Assembly: GCF_008831285.2 (NCBI RefSeq)
Contig: NC_045145.1
Span: 16,118,802-16,182,801 of the forward strand
Direction of reading: 5' to 3'
Source: Nymphaea colorata
Taxonomy: Eukaryota; Streptophyta; Magnoliopsida; Nymphaeales; Nymphaeaceae
DNA: 64,000 bases
In this document: positions 35,471 through 47,779 of the stretch, one piece after another
Numbering within the stretch: the stretch's first letter is position 1
Layout of the letters: the number at the start of each line of letters is the position of its first letter
Notes under the pieces: generated by a model
Database searches by the model: none
Seen by the model: the letters and a program-made list of their open reading frames with translations, nothing else
Told to the model about the DNA's origin: nothing
Position numbers and translations under genes: made by a program

Positions 35471-37420
35471 TGAGTAAACGATCTAGATATTTTGCAGATC
35501 TGCCCTCCAACAGCAAGCTTGCTTCATTGGACGTTATACGAAAATCAGCTAGTGGAGGGACCATATTGTTATTCCGAACTTCCACCCCGATTACTCTACT
35601 GTGAAACCCCTATGCAAAACGCTATTGATTTGATGATGTTTTTCCAGTTTTTCTATGGAACATCTATCTCCTGAGTCTTCTGTAAGGGGATTTTGTTTTG
35701 CTGTCATGTACAGTCTTTAGCTTGTCCGTAAGGATCATGTACAACTTTCGGTTTGTTTATTGAAATAAAAGTGGGAGATTTGATCCCCCGAGCAGGGTTG
35801 CGTCGGAATTATATGATTGCAATTTGGACTCTAGGTGTTTTCATGCACTTGACTATTCACAAAGTTATATTAGTAAAGCAGCATCGGACAATTCAAGGTT
35901 TCATTTATAGTGAATAGAACATTTCAAGTGGAATTTACTTTTTAAGGTGATCCAGTAGAGACTGCACTTGTATTTCTCACATCCACTGCTCTGTCCCTGT
36001 GTCTTAGAGAGAGAGAGAGAGAGGGAGATTCTTTTTTTCCTCCCTCCCCTTCTTTAACACATCTTTATAGACGCATTTATTCCCAAAAAAGTTGCTTGAG
36101 AGCCAAAAGCATCTCCTTGGATTGCTTTCACAACCGGCAAACCGGAGAAGAAACCAAACTTTGGATTTGGTATGGCAATTTCGTGGATAAGCGTCGAAGC
36201 CATGTTTTCCTCCGAGTGCTAGAATACAATCTAGTGCGTCAAAGAGCTTTATCAGTTTTGGCGTTACATGAGTTTGATAACAATGCCATGCCCACTAGGC
36301 ATTATCTTTAGGTGCCGAACATTAATATATTCAAGCATTGAAATGTTGCATTCCTTTGATTAAAAATCGAAAACTCTTAAGTGCCTAATGCTTTTGAAAC
36401 ATTACATAATCTTGTCTTGAATTTGTGCCACATGTTAGGCCATAACGGTATCTCTCTGGGAACCGTTCAAGTGATGGATTGACCTGGCGGTAACTGGAGC
36501 ATATTATCCTGTTGTTGGCAATTTCTTTTACATTATTTTTGGCATGATAAGGTTGTATCTCCAATGTGGTGAGAAAGGTGTCAAATTGAGAATGCAGGAT
36601 CAAGTCTTACCTCGGCCCTGCTGTTGTCTGAACTTTCTCATAGTATTGTCCTCATGAAGTTTCGAAGTCAGGTTTCCCCATCGTTATTGAGAAAAAATAA
36701 TGGTGCCTTTGTTCATGCCATGCTTTCCTCTCCCACTTTTAACTGGTACAACAACCGACAGGCCATGAAAAATGGTCTATGTTCATATTTCATTGTTTTC
36801 CTGTCCTTTCTCTCCTGTCGAAAGCAAACATCTAGTGGAATAAGATGGAAAAAAGTAGGGAGAAAACTTGGTTCTTCTTCTCCTTTCTATTGCTTTTCCT
36901 TTCCTTTTTTGCTTTTATTTGTTTTCCTGCTTTCTGTCATCGTCAAGTTGCACGTGGTCTTTACTTTTCTTCGGTGAGATTATGTCATTTATTCCAATTA
37001 TTTAATCACTTCAAGCCATTTATACATATGGAGTAATGCATTAGAGATTGTGACCAAATGGGTTCTGCATGTTGGGCTCTATAGACCTTCCATCGACCAG
37101 CTTGATACTGCATTTTTTCGGCATTTAGTTGCATCGGCATGTATTTCTTAGTTTTTGGATGTCAATACTGAAAAGTTTAGAGCAACGGTTGCATTTCTGT
37201 GCATTTTGTGCGTTTGGTGATGTCCCTTTTCAGGGACATATGTTGCAGTATCGACTGTGTTTCCAGTCACGTGGAGCTGCAAAGATCTAGCTTTTCTCCT
37301 GCCTCACTGCGCGTGCTGGTTATAATGCAGATCTTAGCTTGAATTTTTTCTCCAACAAAGAGTAGTGGATTCGGTTGGACAAAAGGTGTTCTCTAATGGT
37401 AGTCGATGCCAGTGTCACAG

Positions 37421-37428
<8 letters not shown>

Positions 37429-37472
<44 letters not shown>
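37429..37472 (+). repeat. (GA)n microsatellite
   Basis: An uninterrupted run of AG dinucleotides after a short AAAG stretch, directly visible. Confidence 0.97.
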
Positions 37473-37473
<1 letters not shown>

Positions 37474-40400
37474 ATTTTCTGAGCTTTTTGTGACTGGTGG
37501 TCAGGCCATGTGGCATAAATAATGTGATGGTAATATTGACCTTTGCCTCAATAATCTGTGATCATCTCTTCAAACAGGCAAGCTTCACATCGGCGACTCA
37601 TTGTAATGCTTATCCGGTGGAGGATCTAGCTCTTTTAAACCAAGGGAGACATGACGTAGTTTTTTCTTTTATAGTTATTATGTGAGTATTTAAACCTGAG
37701 ATTATCTCTGCCATCTGATGCACGACCAATTAGCTTCACCGCTCTCTGGATCAGTGAATAAAAGGTAGCACGAGTCACTTTAGAGAATGCACGGTCAATG
37801 ATGTCGCACTCAGGTGTTCTGTCAACTTTAATGCTGCAAGTAACTCTTTTTAGACTATGATTGGTGATGCCCAGTAGAATAGTTCTATGCATATTGCTAG
37901 TACTTTCCTTTTTGTAATTTTATTTTTTTCATGGTAGTATATTTTTATGTTGGTAGTGCAAAATATACATGAATAGGGGGACATTATTTCGCACTACCGC
38001 CAATAGCAATGTGGTTCGATGATAATTTAGTGAAATGCATAGCGCATCTTGTCTATGAACAAATGCCTAGTGTATCCTGTCTATGAGCACACCTTGTGTG
38101 GCTTAGGATTGTGGTGGGATCCTCCTTGCTCCTTTTGCCGTATCTTAATGCTATCAAGTCCTAAATGAAACCACCCTTGTATTCGAAACATATAAAGCGA
38201 GCAGCGAACTCTTTTCCTTTTCTTTTTGTTGTCAAATCTTTCTGCTTATGGAGAATCTGGCCGTAGCAATGCAATAAAAATATGCCCAGTGTTTCTGTAC
38301 TGCCAAAAAATAATACACGGATGCACGTACGCAATGCGCAAAAGATAATCTTGTTGCTAAGGAAAATTATAAACAATCAGGACAAAGTTTATACTTTTTA
38401 TTAAGCACCTCTTACATTAATGAACAGATCTCCATCTTCACGCCTGAAAGTACGTCGTAAGAAATATTTCAATACTTGAAGTGTCAAATAGATCAAACTT
38501 ATCAGTTTCTGTGTACACATGCGTTTACGCATGCCTCTAATGTGTGTTCTCCTGTCTGGCTTCCTACCAATTGAGCAGATGTCTGCATGATGGGAAATAA
38601 TAGGTGCCGCAAGACAACATTTGCCTGTGGCATACGACGAGATACATCCTTAGAATTGCTGCTCCATAATTAGCAAGAACAAGGGTTCACAGAGAAAGAG
38701 AGAGAGAGAGTGAGAGCGAGAGATTTACTCACGAAAAGTTTGAGATCACGGTTTCATAGGGGTCGTTTAGGCTGAATAATCAAACTAGGAAAAGCTATGA
38801 AAGCTGCTTTATCAACGCTTTGAATTCAAACAAGTAATCTTTTGGAAAGCTAATTTTCTTAAATTCGGTTTCTGAATCGAATCACTTTTCAAAAAGTTCA
38901 AAATATCAGTTTAAGTAGGGGTAGCTTTTGAACTGGAAAAAAATTCAAAGTTTGAACTTTAAGAAAATTCAAAGATGTACAAATATGACAAAATTGTAAA
39001 GCTTTAAAAAAAACAAAAAATCATCACGTGCATTGTTTTCTATTGATTCGAGTCGCAATGGAAACAATATTGGTAGCGCTGCCATAAGTCGGCGACATTT
39101 TTGAGTTTATTCAATTCATCTAAGCAATAACTATTCACCGACGTCACTGCTGTTATGCCGGTGAGGAAAATTTCCAGCACTTAACTGGTGTACATATTTT
39201 TCATGCGCCAGTATAGCTAATGATGAAAATACTCTCGATTAATAAAAAAAATCTTTTTGTGTGGACAAAAACTAATATCGAAAAAAGTGAAAAAATAAAA
39301 AAAGATATTACTTTTTTAAGTAATTACCAAAATGTCCCCTCTTTTCTTTCGGCTAATATGGGTTACGCAACTCACTCTCACTTTGGTGGAGATTCCATCT
39401 CTAGTTGCTCTCTGTTCTTATTGAACACAGCCCACCCCTCTCCACATTAATTTAAACCCATAGCATCCCGTCAACCTGGTAAAAATGAGAACACTAAATG
39501 CATATTTTATGCAAATCATCAAGATTACTTGTAAATTAATATCATCATTGACAACTGGTTGTTCGAACATGAAATCAATCTGACACATTCATCCTTTACC
39601 AATTGATGCGAGTGGTAGGATGAAGGATCCATTGAAAAGGCACATCACTGATGGCTATAATGGTAACCGGTGTACAGCCAACAATGGGGGACGGACATTG
39701 TTAGATCACTTTAAAAATATCATTTGATAAGAAGAACATTGAGTTCTTAGAATATATATTCTTAGATGTTTTAAGAACACCATGTTCTTGTTCTGGGGAG
39801 CACAGGATAATTATGTCCAGCGTTTGATTACTGAATCTAATGATACCATGTCTTGAACACAATGTGTTTCAAAAACTTATCAAACCCATAACTCGGGCTC
39901 TGATTGACAGATGGTCAGGTCACTGGGTCAGTGAGCTGGCTTGTCGACTCGGCGAGTTGAGCATTCAAATAACCATAATGTAAATCACTACTTTGACAAG
40001 TCAGGGGCGAGTCGGGCCAACCTTGACTTGTAGCCGGATTTGCTAGCGATCCAAGCTGACTCGGGCAAGTTTGTCTGATCTCATTTAATTAAAATAGTGA
40101 GGTGTCAATTTACAGGTGGAGTATGGACCTCCCTACACTTGGGTAGCCGTTTGGGGCAACCAAACCTAAGTGCCCTATTTTTCAATTGAACTACCAACTT
40201 CACCCCATCTGCAAGAGGAGGGAAGAAAAATTAGGAGGAAAAAAAAAAATCAAATGGGACAAAAACAGCTGGAATCCAATACTTGGAAGTACCAATACTG
40301 CCCTTATGTGGTCAACGGGGCCCAAAAAGATTTTGGGAAGAATTAGTGACACAACCACCATGGGACTTTCGAAAAATGTAAACCTAAAGTGCCATTTTTA

Positions 40401-40997
40401 ACTTTTAATTGTTAAATGAGGACTAGAGGGTTCGATATGCGAATTTCTTTTGCAATCAAATTTTGTATGTGTATGTGTGTATGTATATATATGTATATGT
40501 ATGTATGCATCAAACTAATACATAAACTTAGACTGGTACATATAAGTTATTGATTCGAATAACATGGCATGATTATATTCAATGGTTGGCTTTTGAATAT
40601 AGAAAAATATCGGTAATCAACCATGCTTCTCAAACGAAAAGAAATATGTATTTTAAAAGTAGGTGTTATAAAAACGTAATGCTGTTCTTATCAAACATCT
40701 AGCTTCACAAGGTTTTAATGAGTGGGAATTGTTGAGTCACGACAGTTTGTTATATGCACAGGGCAGAGGGCTCGTATAGTCCTAACAAGTAACACGCTTT
40801 ATATGTAAAGAATCTGTAGACTTTAATAATATGAAGACAAATTGGGCTTAGTTACTATGTTATTTCCCCACAACTGCTAGCAGTCTTCACAGTGGGGTTG
40901 ATTTTTTTTTTTTTTTCTAGTTATTACTACCAAGAAAACATTGTTTGGCCCATCTCAATGATATAGGGAGCAAGGCCAAAAAAAAGTAGATAGAGCA

Positions 40998-41256
40998 AAG
41001 GCAGAACTAGGAAAATTTAGCCATTGAGCGCTTTTTGTCGAAAGAATTAAAAGACACTAAACAAATAATTAAGAGGCACACAGTATGTAAATAAACAAAC
41101 TGTTGGGTATCACCAATGTGAAAATAAATAAAAATTTGTCCGGCACACAATACAGGAATAAACAATCTGTTTGATATCATCAGTTTACGAGAAATCGAGG
41201 GACTGTGTCGGCAACTGCCCTCGCACGCCCACAGGCGCCTCCGCCCTTGGGTATGG
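40998..41256. mobile_element. Possible degenerate hAT-like MITE
   Basis: The left part reads CAAAGGCAGAACTAGGA. Near 41235-41256 the sequence GGCGCCTCCGCCCTTG is an imperfect inverse of it, resembling the CAGTGGCGGAGCC ends seen at 43592. The interior includes GGGACTGTGTCGGCAACTGC, similar to the GTGGGCAATTGC motif of the element at 50193. No matching target duplication was found, so this is only a probable old relative. Confidence 0.3.
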
Positions 41257-42244
41257 CTGCTGTCTCGGTTTCGAGTTGCCCCCTTGCCAGCCGATTTTCT
41301 TTAGTTTTTGGTCTTTAATTCAATACTTTTGTTGTGGCAATGGGCCGATAGAATGCATATATATGATAGAAGTGCGCACTTTGATATGATAATAGCAACA
41401 ATGGTCTTAATCAAGAACAACTACATTACTGCTGGGATTATGAACGATGGGACATGACCCAAGCGCCAAATGAGTTGCCCAGTTCGGGAAAAGTTTCCAG
41501 ATGATCTGGTTACTAATCAGGTTCAGATTATGCTGCTTCATAACTAATCGAGAATAGAAAAAAAAATTATCTGATTGCGGTGAATGCCGCGTCCTGTACG
41601 TTAGCAAAGATCTGATTTCGAGTTTGCGACCGAATTCAATTGTATAAAATCCAATGAAGTCGAAGTCGGTGCCCAATTACGGGTAACGGCGGGGAGATGA
41701 TTTTGCAGAGCCAGAAGAAAAGGGTAGCCGGTCGTCATCTCTGCTGTTTGATGGAGAAAGCAGAAGGGAACATGATGTGGTGGGAGGAGGTGGATGGCCC
41801 CTCCAATGGGGGCACACTTGCTCCCTTCATCACATAGTTCTTCCTGTGGTAAAAGAAGAAACATGATGCACCAACAGAGATCTCTCCATGCACAGTGGAA
41901 AATAAAGGGGCCAAGCGGGAAAGAGAAAGGAAGGTGCACATCTCTCTCTCTCTCACACACACACACATCTTCAACAGAGGGCCGCACAAGCGTTCTTTGC
42001 TTTGTATAAAACAAAATACTAAATTGCAACTTTTTCTGCAGTAGAAACTGCGATGATGTAGTAATCTCTTGAGTCGCTCGCGACACAAGGACGTTCGAAG
42101 GCTGCGGTTGAGACAGGTTACTGTTCTCAAAGAAAAGTGGGGAGGAACACCGCGAGGCTAATTCACTCTCTTGAGGTTAACATTCAAATTATTGTGAAAC
42201 CAACTCTAAGATGAAGTACTCGAGCAGAAACATTATATACCGAA

Positions 42245-42346
<102 letters not shown>

Positions 42347-43591
42347 TCAATTTCTCTCCTTTTCATTACCAACACAAGAGTTAGGTGAGAAAATGTTCAG
42401 AGTGGTCGGAGACTGGATTTAGACTTAACTCGTACTTCTGTCAATTGTTTATTTTTCTGCAGGTATGTTCGACGTATATGTTCACCGAATCTATATTGCC
42501 TTTTTTTTTTTTAGATTTATTTACGATGTGTCCCCTTGTAGCGGTTGTGATCATCTAAAACAAATACTTTCTACAGAAATTAATGATTCATATATAGAAA
42601 TGCACAAAAACTGACCACCAAGAAAATGCGGCTGCCAAGTTGGTCGTGTTAAAAAAAAAAAACAAGAAAACCGTAAGCAAAAGAAAACATCAAAATGGTT
42701 TTCGAAATTCACCTTTTATGAATCATCTTGCACCGAGTAATTGGATTCTAAAGAAAGGACTCACGACATCTTTTTTTTGATCAGCAAATCGTTTTTATCA
42801 TTGTCCAGTATATTCAACTCAGTAAATAATTTAAGGTGCCACATATAAAACTGTTGTTCGAAAAATGTAGATAACAAACTAATACGTGAGATAGAGAGCT
42901 CGTTGAGCAAGCAGTGATGTCATCGAGGACTCCAATTAAATTAGGCCATCATCTAAGCACTTTACCCACTGCGCCAAGCAATGCACTTTGCCATTTCTTC
43001 AAGCTAGGGCACATATAGAACAACCCAATCAGTATATTGGGAAATGGAGATGAATGTCGCAGACTTGCATGGGAAGCACATGTGATGCATGCATAACCAA
43101 GCAGTGAAGGACTACGTGGTCGATCATCTACTTATACAATAAGAAAAAGGTGCTTAGATGTGAGTGCAGTGTCGATCCGGAGCACATGCAAAACCTAAGT
43201 CAAATACAAATTAATTCATGCCAAAGCTGACCAGATCAGAAGCCCTTCCTCTGTTCTCACATTTCTCGATCTATGGTGCAGGAAAAAAGCGACTGCCAAT
43301 CAAAGTTTCGAGAAGGTATTGCCTTACTGGGGAAGAAATTAAGGCGGCACTGCTAACTGTACAAACGCAAAATATTTGCAAATGAGGAACTGAAAATCAG
43401 CAAGCTGCCGGCTGTTACCGGATGACAAAATAGTTAAAAGACATCACTAAAAACACCGTGCAGCGGAAGCAGTTTATGGTATAGCAGTTAAGGAGATGAA
43501 GTTGAAGAACATGGCTAGCATGCACTGAAAATCTTGTGAAGATATTTCCATGTCATGTAAAGAAAATGTTTCCGAAAGTATATATCCTAAT

Positions 43592-43757
43592 CATTGGCAG
43601 AGCTATAAATTTTAGACCGAAAACCACTAATTATAAAAACCTTCACACTTCAAGGGGCAGTCTAATATATAAATGAGCATACTTTTAAGAGTATCAATAA
43701 AGAAATAAAGAGATTTTGTGGGGGCTGGTGTGGGCACATATTGTGGCTCTGCCACTG
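43592..43757. mobile_element. hAT-like MITE, 166 bp
   Basis: Terminal inverted repeats CATTGGCAGAGCT at the left and, inverted, CAGTGGCAGAGCC at the right match at 11 of 13 positions. A perfect 8-bp direct repeat, ATCCTAAT, flanks them at 43584-43591 and 43758-43765. Eight-base target duplications and CAGTGGCGGAGCC-type ends are typical of hAT elements. There is no coding capacity. The spacer to 44546 holds no recognised gene. Confidence 0.85.
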
Positions 43758-44546
43758 ATCCTAATGCAACCACATTGCAACAAAATCAGGCATCGGTTTG
43801 CAAGGATAATCACCAAGGTTGTAACCCTATACTATTCATAAAAGAAACCTGCAATACTCACAAAACGTGAAGAAAAATAACTTGAGAGTGCAGTATGTCG
43901 ATGCAGGCTTCTGCTAAACCACGTTTAAAATTTACATGTTCTCTCATTTTTTCTTCTTCGTTTACAATGGACAGTTTCTGGTGTTTTTAACAACTATTGT
44001 TGGTGCGTTTAGCCACAGTTTTTAAATATTTACCCATTCAGATATGTCCCTGGCAGCCGGCACATTTTCCTTTACAAAGTAAATGAGAATAGACGCGCCA
44101 TACAATGTGTAAATCTGGTATGTTGGCCCCCTTTCGTGCAATTTAAGTTCAAAATTTTTTCCATCCAAGAACCTTCCAGGTTACCTTTAATTTCCATCTT
44201 TGGGTATCTGCAACTAACCAAGTTGCTACTTACTATATGCCCCACTATAGAATGACCAAATCTAGGTGCCATGATTCTTATCAAATATAGCATCTTAGGG
44301 AAAAAAAGAAGAAGAGTAAATGGGGACAGACAAATACGGTGAATTTTATGATTCACAAGACAAAAGGGCTAGAAATCTCGTAAAAGAGTTGCCTTTTGAA
44401 GGTTGCGTGTAGCTACAGGCGGAAACGCACGGAGGTTCCTTTAGAGCGAGTCTTTTAAAGTTTTACCCATTTATTTATCATTTCCCGATGGCTGCTGATG
44501 CTTATTGGTTTTCAGTTATAATTCAACCTGTAGATGCGATGCGACC

Positions 44547-44583
44547 TCTTTCTCTCTCCCTCTGCCTGTCTCTCTCTCTCTCT
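44547..44583 (+). repeat. CT-rich tract in the CYP735A promoter
   Basis: An interrupted CT repeat (CTTTCTCTCTCCCTCTGCCT, then CTCTCTCTCTCT) lies just upstream of the TATA box of the P450 gene. Such Y-patch-like tracts are common in plant core promoters; its regulatory role here is inference. Confidence 0.6.
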
Positions 44584-44592
44584 GGTATTCCG

Positions 44593-44602
44593 TATATAAA
44601 TA
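44593..44602 (+). promoter_or_regulatory. Probable TATA box of CYP735A
   Basis: TATATAAATA lies 75 bp before the start codon at 44678, with a CT tract directly upstream. The position predicts transcription starting near 44625-44635 and a short leader of about 50 nt. Confidence 0.65.
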
Positions 44603-44677
44603 GGACGAGAAGGCAATTAGAAGAGGGTGGTTTTTTGGTGTCTTTGCTTTCTGATAGGCTATTGTAGAGTAGAGATC

Positions 44678-46877
44678 ATGGCTGCTTTCTGGCTTATTCT
44701 TCTTTTGTTGGTGGCTTGTTTGGTGATGAAAATTGCGATAGAGATCATTTCCGTCTATTGGCTGACGCCTAGGCGCATCAGACTTGCCATGGAGAAGCAA
44801 GGAGTTCGTGGTCCTCGGCCATCGTTTCTAGTTGGAAACCTCTTCCACATGGCCGCTCTGGTCAAAGAAACAACTTCCTCTGACTTGGTCTCTGTTCACC
44901 ATGACATTGTTGATAGGCTGCTGCCACATTACGTGCTCTGGTCTAGACTGTACGGTAAGAATTGAGAACAGACGGTAAAAAGAAAGTAACATATCTAGTT
45001 GTTTCTCCTTTCCTTTTTTTTTTTTCTGCATACCATCATGGTTAATCGATCTTGATTTACAGGAAAAAGGTTCATATATTGGTGGGGTGTTGAGCCCAGG
45101 ATGTGTCTGTCAGAGACAGAGCTGATCAAGGAGCTCCTATCTGCAAAAAACAGTCAAATATTCGGGAAATCCTGGCTACAAAGGCAAGGGTCAAGGCATT
45201 TCATTGGTAAGGGACTATTGATGGCGAACGGTGAACAGTGGCTCCATCAACGCCATTTAGCAGCTCCAGCATTTCAAGCAGACAAACTCAAGGCAAGAGA
45301 AACTGAAATAGAGTGAGCAATTTACATGCAAGAACAGTGCTCTATAGGTTGATTTTCTCTTTGGTCTAAGTTTTTTCTTGGGTTTTTTTTGTGGACAGAG
45401 GCATATCGGATATATGATAGGTTGCACTAACCGCGCACTGGAAAGCCTGCGTTCAAGAGTAGAGTCAGGCCAAACAGAAGTTGAGATCAATGAGTGCCTC
45501 AATCAACTTACAGCAGACATCATCGCAAGGACAGAATTTGAAAGCAGTTATGAGAAGGGCAAGAAAATCTTCCAACTTCTTACTGATTTGCAGCTTCACT
45601 CTTCTAAAGCTAGCCAGCATTTGTGGTGCCCTGGTAGCAGGTTGGTCTCTTTCATCCTTCACCATCTTGATGATATTGTGGTCACTCTTTATTCTTTTCT
45701 CTATTTTTTCTGCGTACTTTTGGTTCTACCAGACAGGTTAAAAAATAAATAAAAATTAAGCCTTGTGCTTCATATGTTCCAGGTTCTTTCCAAGCAGATA
45801 TAACAGAGAGATCAAAAGGCTCAAGGTGGAAGTAGAGACGCTATTGACGGAGATCATTCAGAGCAGACGTGAAGGGAAGGAGATTGGGAGAAGCGTTTCT
45901 TATGGCAACGATCTCCTTGGACTGTTGTTGACAGAAGTGGATAGCAAGAAATCTAACATCAACTTCAGCACAGAGCATCTCATGGATGAATGCAAGACCT
46001 TCTTTTTTGCTGGTCATGAGACCACTGCGCTGCTTCTTACTTGGACAATCATGCTGCTTGCTTGCAATCCTTCATGGCAAGAGAAAGCCAGGGAGGAAGT
46101 ATTGCAAGTGTGCCAAGGATCGCCTCCTTCTGCTGATCATCTCTCAAAGCTCCCCTTGGTAAGATTTCCCAAAGAAGGAAAAAAAAAGTCATAAAGGAAA
46201 AAGAGAACAAATTGAAGACTCAAATCCCTACTTGATATTTTGTTTCTACTGCCAACTGCTCCACAGTATATTTTAGATTTTCTTAGGAGGATTTTAGACT
46301 AACATCATTAATCAAACCTGCTCCCATGGAACTTTGGCAACCTGTGTTTTCTGGTAATAGATAGTCAGAACTAAGCCGCAGTCATGCTTAATTAGATTTC
46401 TTCTGAAAATGGTCCCGATCCAATATGGAAAAAACCAAAGTGATCGGTAATGCTCGACTACTTAAGGATTTAAATTGAAGCCCGGTGAAAAGTGTTAGCC
46501 CCAGTTGCCCAGTGATATATTTCCATCCAGCACATGTTCAGGTGTAAAAGGGTCAGATTTGGTTTAGTGTCGTTATTATTGGCGGCAGCACCTTCAATTG
46601 GGATACCAATTATTTAGCTTATTAATTACAGCCTTTTATACCATTTAGTCACAATCAAGTTGTCTGCTATTAGAAGCGAAGATGCCATGTGGAAGGCAAT
46701 TTTTACAGAGGGATCCACTGGTTGCTATTGAGAATAGTGGCCATGACAGTATTTGACGGCTACAAAGCCTTGTTGTTGACATGACAAGGACTATCCTTGA
46801 ACGTGTACCGAGCAGCTTAGACTCCAGTTTATTGGAGTTTACTTCGTTTGCAAAACGCAATAATTTAGAAGTGATAG

Positions 46878-46922
<45 letters not shown>

Positions 46923-47156
46923 TGCTTACGATCGTCATCCTGGTGTCATGCATGCTTACCTCCATCCAAGTGGCCCCTCCCCTCGACAGGAAGGAAGAAT
47001 ATTCTAGCTAGCTACTTGATCAGAAACTTGGAGCCCACTCTGTAAGGGCTGTAATGGTGGGTCTCTCCCTATAGAACAGAGTCATGTGCCAATGAAGTGG
47101 AGGGCCTATGAACTCACAAAACCCTTGGCATTCAATATGGGGCAGTGGATGCCTCC

Positions 47157-47222
<66 letters not shown>

Positions 47223-47779
47223 ATCTGGTTTGTTGGTTGGTTTGTTTATTTATATATTATTTTTATTAGTTTTATGCATGTAGAGACAGAAACAGAAGTA
47301 AGATTTGGTTTTTTTTTGCTTTTCCTTGGAGGTATATGACATGGTTGTTTTATGATGTGCAGTTGAACATGATTCTGAACGAGTCGCTCAGGCTGTACCC
47401 ACCTGCTGCACTCCTGCCCAGACAAGCCTTCGAGGACACGAAGCTCGGGGACCTTAACATTCCAAAGGGTCTGTCCATATGGATCCCTGTGCTGGCCATC
47501 CACCACAGTGAGGAACTGTGGGGGAAGGATGCCAATGACTTCAATCCTGAGAGGTTTGCCGCGAAGTCGTTTGCGTCCGGCCGTCACTTCATGCCCTTTG
47601 CAGCTGGGCCCCGGAATTGCATAGGCCAGGCCTTCGCTCTAATGGAGGCCAAGTTAGTTCTGGCCATGTTCCTCTCAAGCTTCAGCTTCACTCTCTCGGA
47701 AAACTATAGGCACGCACCCGTTTACGTCCTCACGTTGAAGCCTAAACATGGGGTGCAGATCTACTTGAAACCTCTTTAA
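44678..47779 (+). CDS. CYP735A: Cytochrome P450 CYP735A, cytokinin trans-hydroxylase (5 exons, 513 aa)
   Basis: In this family the enzyme hydroxylates isopentenyladenine-type cytokinin nucleotides to trans-zeatin forms at the ER membrane. Exons: 44678-44954, 45063-45292, 45399-45640, 45783-46158, 47363-47779. An N-terminal membrane anchor (LILLLLVACLVM, about 5-20) precedes VGNLFHMAAL and the CYP735A-typical HHDIVDRLLPHYVLWSRLYG. P450 motifs: FFFAGHETTALLLTW (oxygen-binding I helix, AGHETT about 326-331), ESLRLYPP (K helix, 382-385), NPERF, and heme loop FAAGPRNCIG with Cys about 461. The C-terminus LTLKPKHGVQIYLKPL is that of CYP735A. Length is normal. Intron 2 appears to be GC-AG (AAG|GCAAGA). 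Intron 4 is 1.2 kb and holds two GA microsatellites. All catalytic residues are present. Confidence 0.94.
46879..46912 (+). repeat. (GA)n microsatellite in CYP735A intron 4
   Basis: A GAGAGA run of about 30 nt inside intron 4, directly visible. Confidence 0.95.
47156..47221 (+). repeat. Compound (GT)n(GA)n microsatellite in CYP735A intron 4
   Basis: A GT run (about 47158-47178) passes directly into a GA run (to 47221). It lies 140 bp before the last exon of CYP735A. Confidence 0.95.

Larger units (their letters stand above)
31215..35775 (+). mobile_element. Decayed L1-type LINE with the reverse transcriptase core deleted
   Basis: A GC-richer block differs in composition from its surroundings and carries remnants of both LINE open frames in order. 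These are an ORF1 with a DUF4283-like region and CCHC knuckle, then ORF2 with apurinic endonuclease, the segment leading into reverse transcriptase, and the C-terminal zf-RVT region. Between about 34265 and 34330 the sequence passes directly from pre-RT to post-RT sequence, so the catalytic palm is missing. The 3' end resembles LINE tails (CTTTCGGTTTGTTTATTGAA, then ATAAAAG at about 35766), but there is no poly(A) there. Instead an A run sits at 31198-31214, before the 5' end. AATCATATGATCAC (31184-31197) and AATTATATGATTGC (35807-35820) may be decayed target copies. Confidence 0.85.

Noticed and set aside
31215-35775. A functional endonuclease gene in the GC-rich block
   Set aside because: Stops, frameshifts and surrounding ORF1 and zf-RVT remnants show it is part of a decayed LINE.
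36624-36977. 117-codon open frame in the gene-poor region
   Set aside because: The composition (Phe, Leu and Ser from pyrimidine-rich tracts) looks like chance openness. No motif, no splice-consistent partner exons.
41601-42130. Two overlapping minus-strand frames of 131-161 codons
   Set aside because: They overlap each other in different frames, include simple-repeat readings (CVCVREREM), and match no known protein.
44678-47779. Assignment of the P450 to CYP714 or CYP709
   Set aside because: The HHDIVDRLLPHY segment, LAIHHSEELWG, and the C-terminal LTLKPKHGV read as CYP735A, and the exon pattern fits it.
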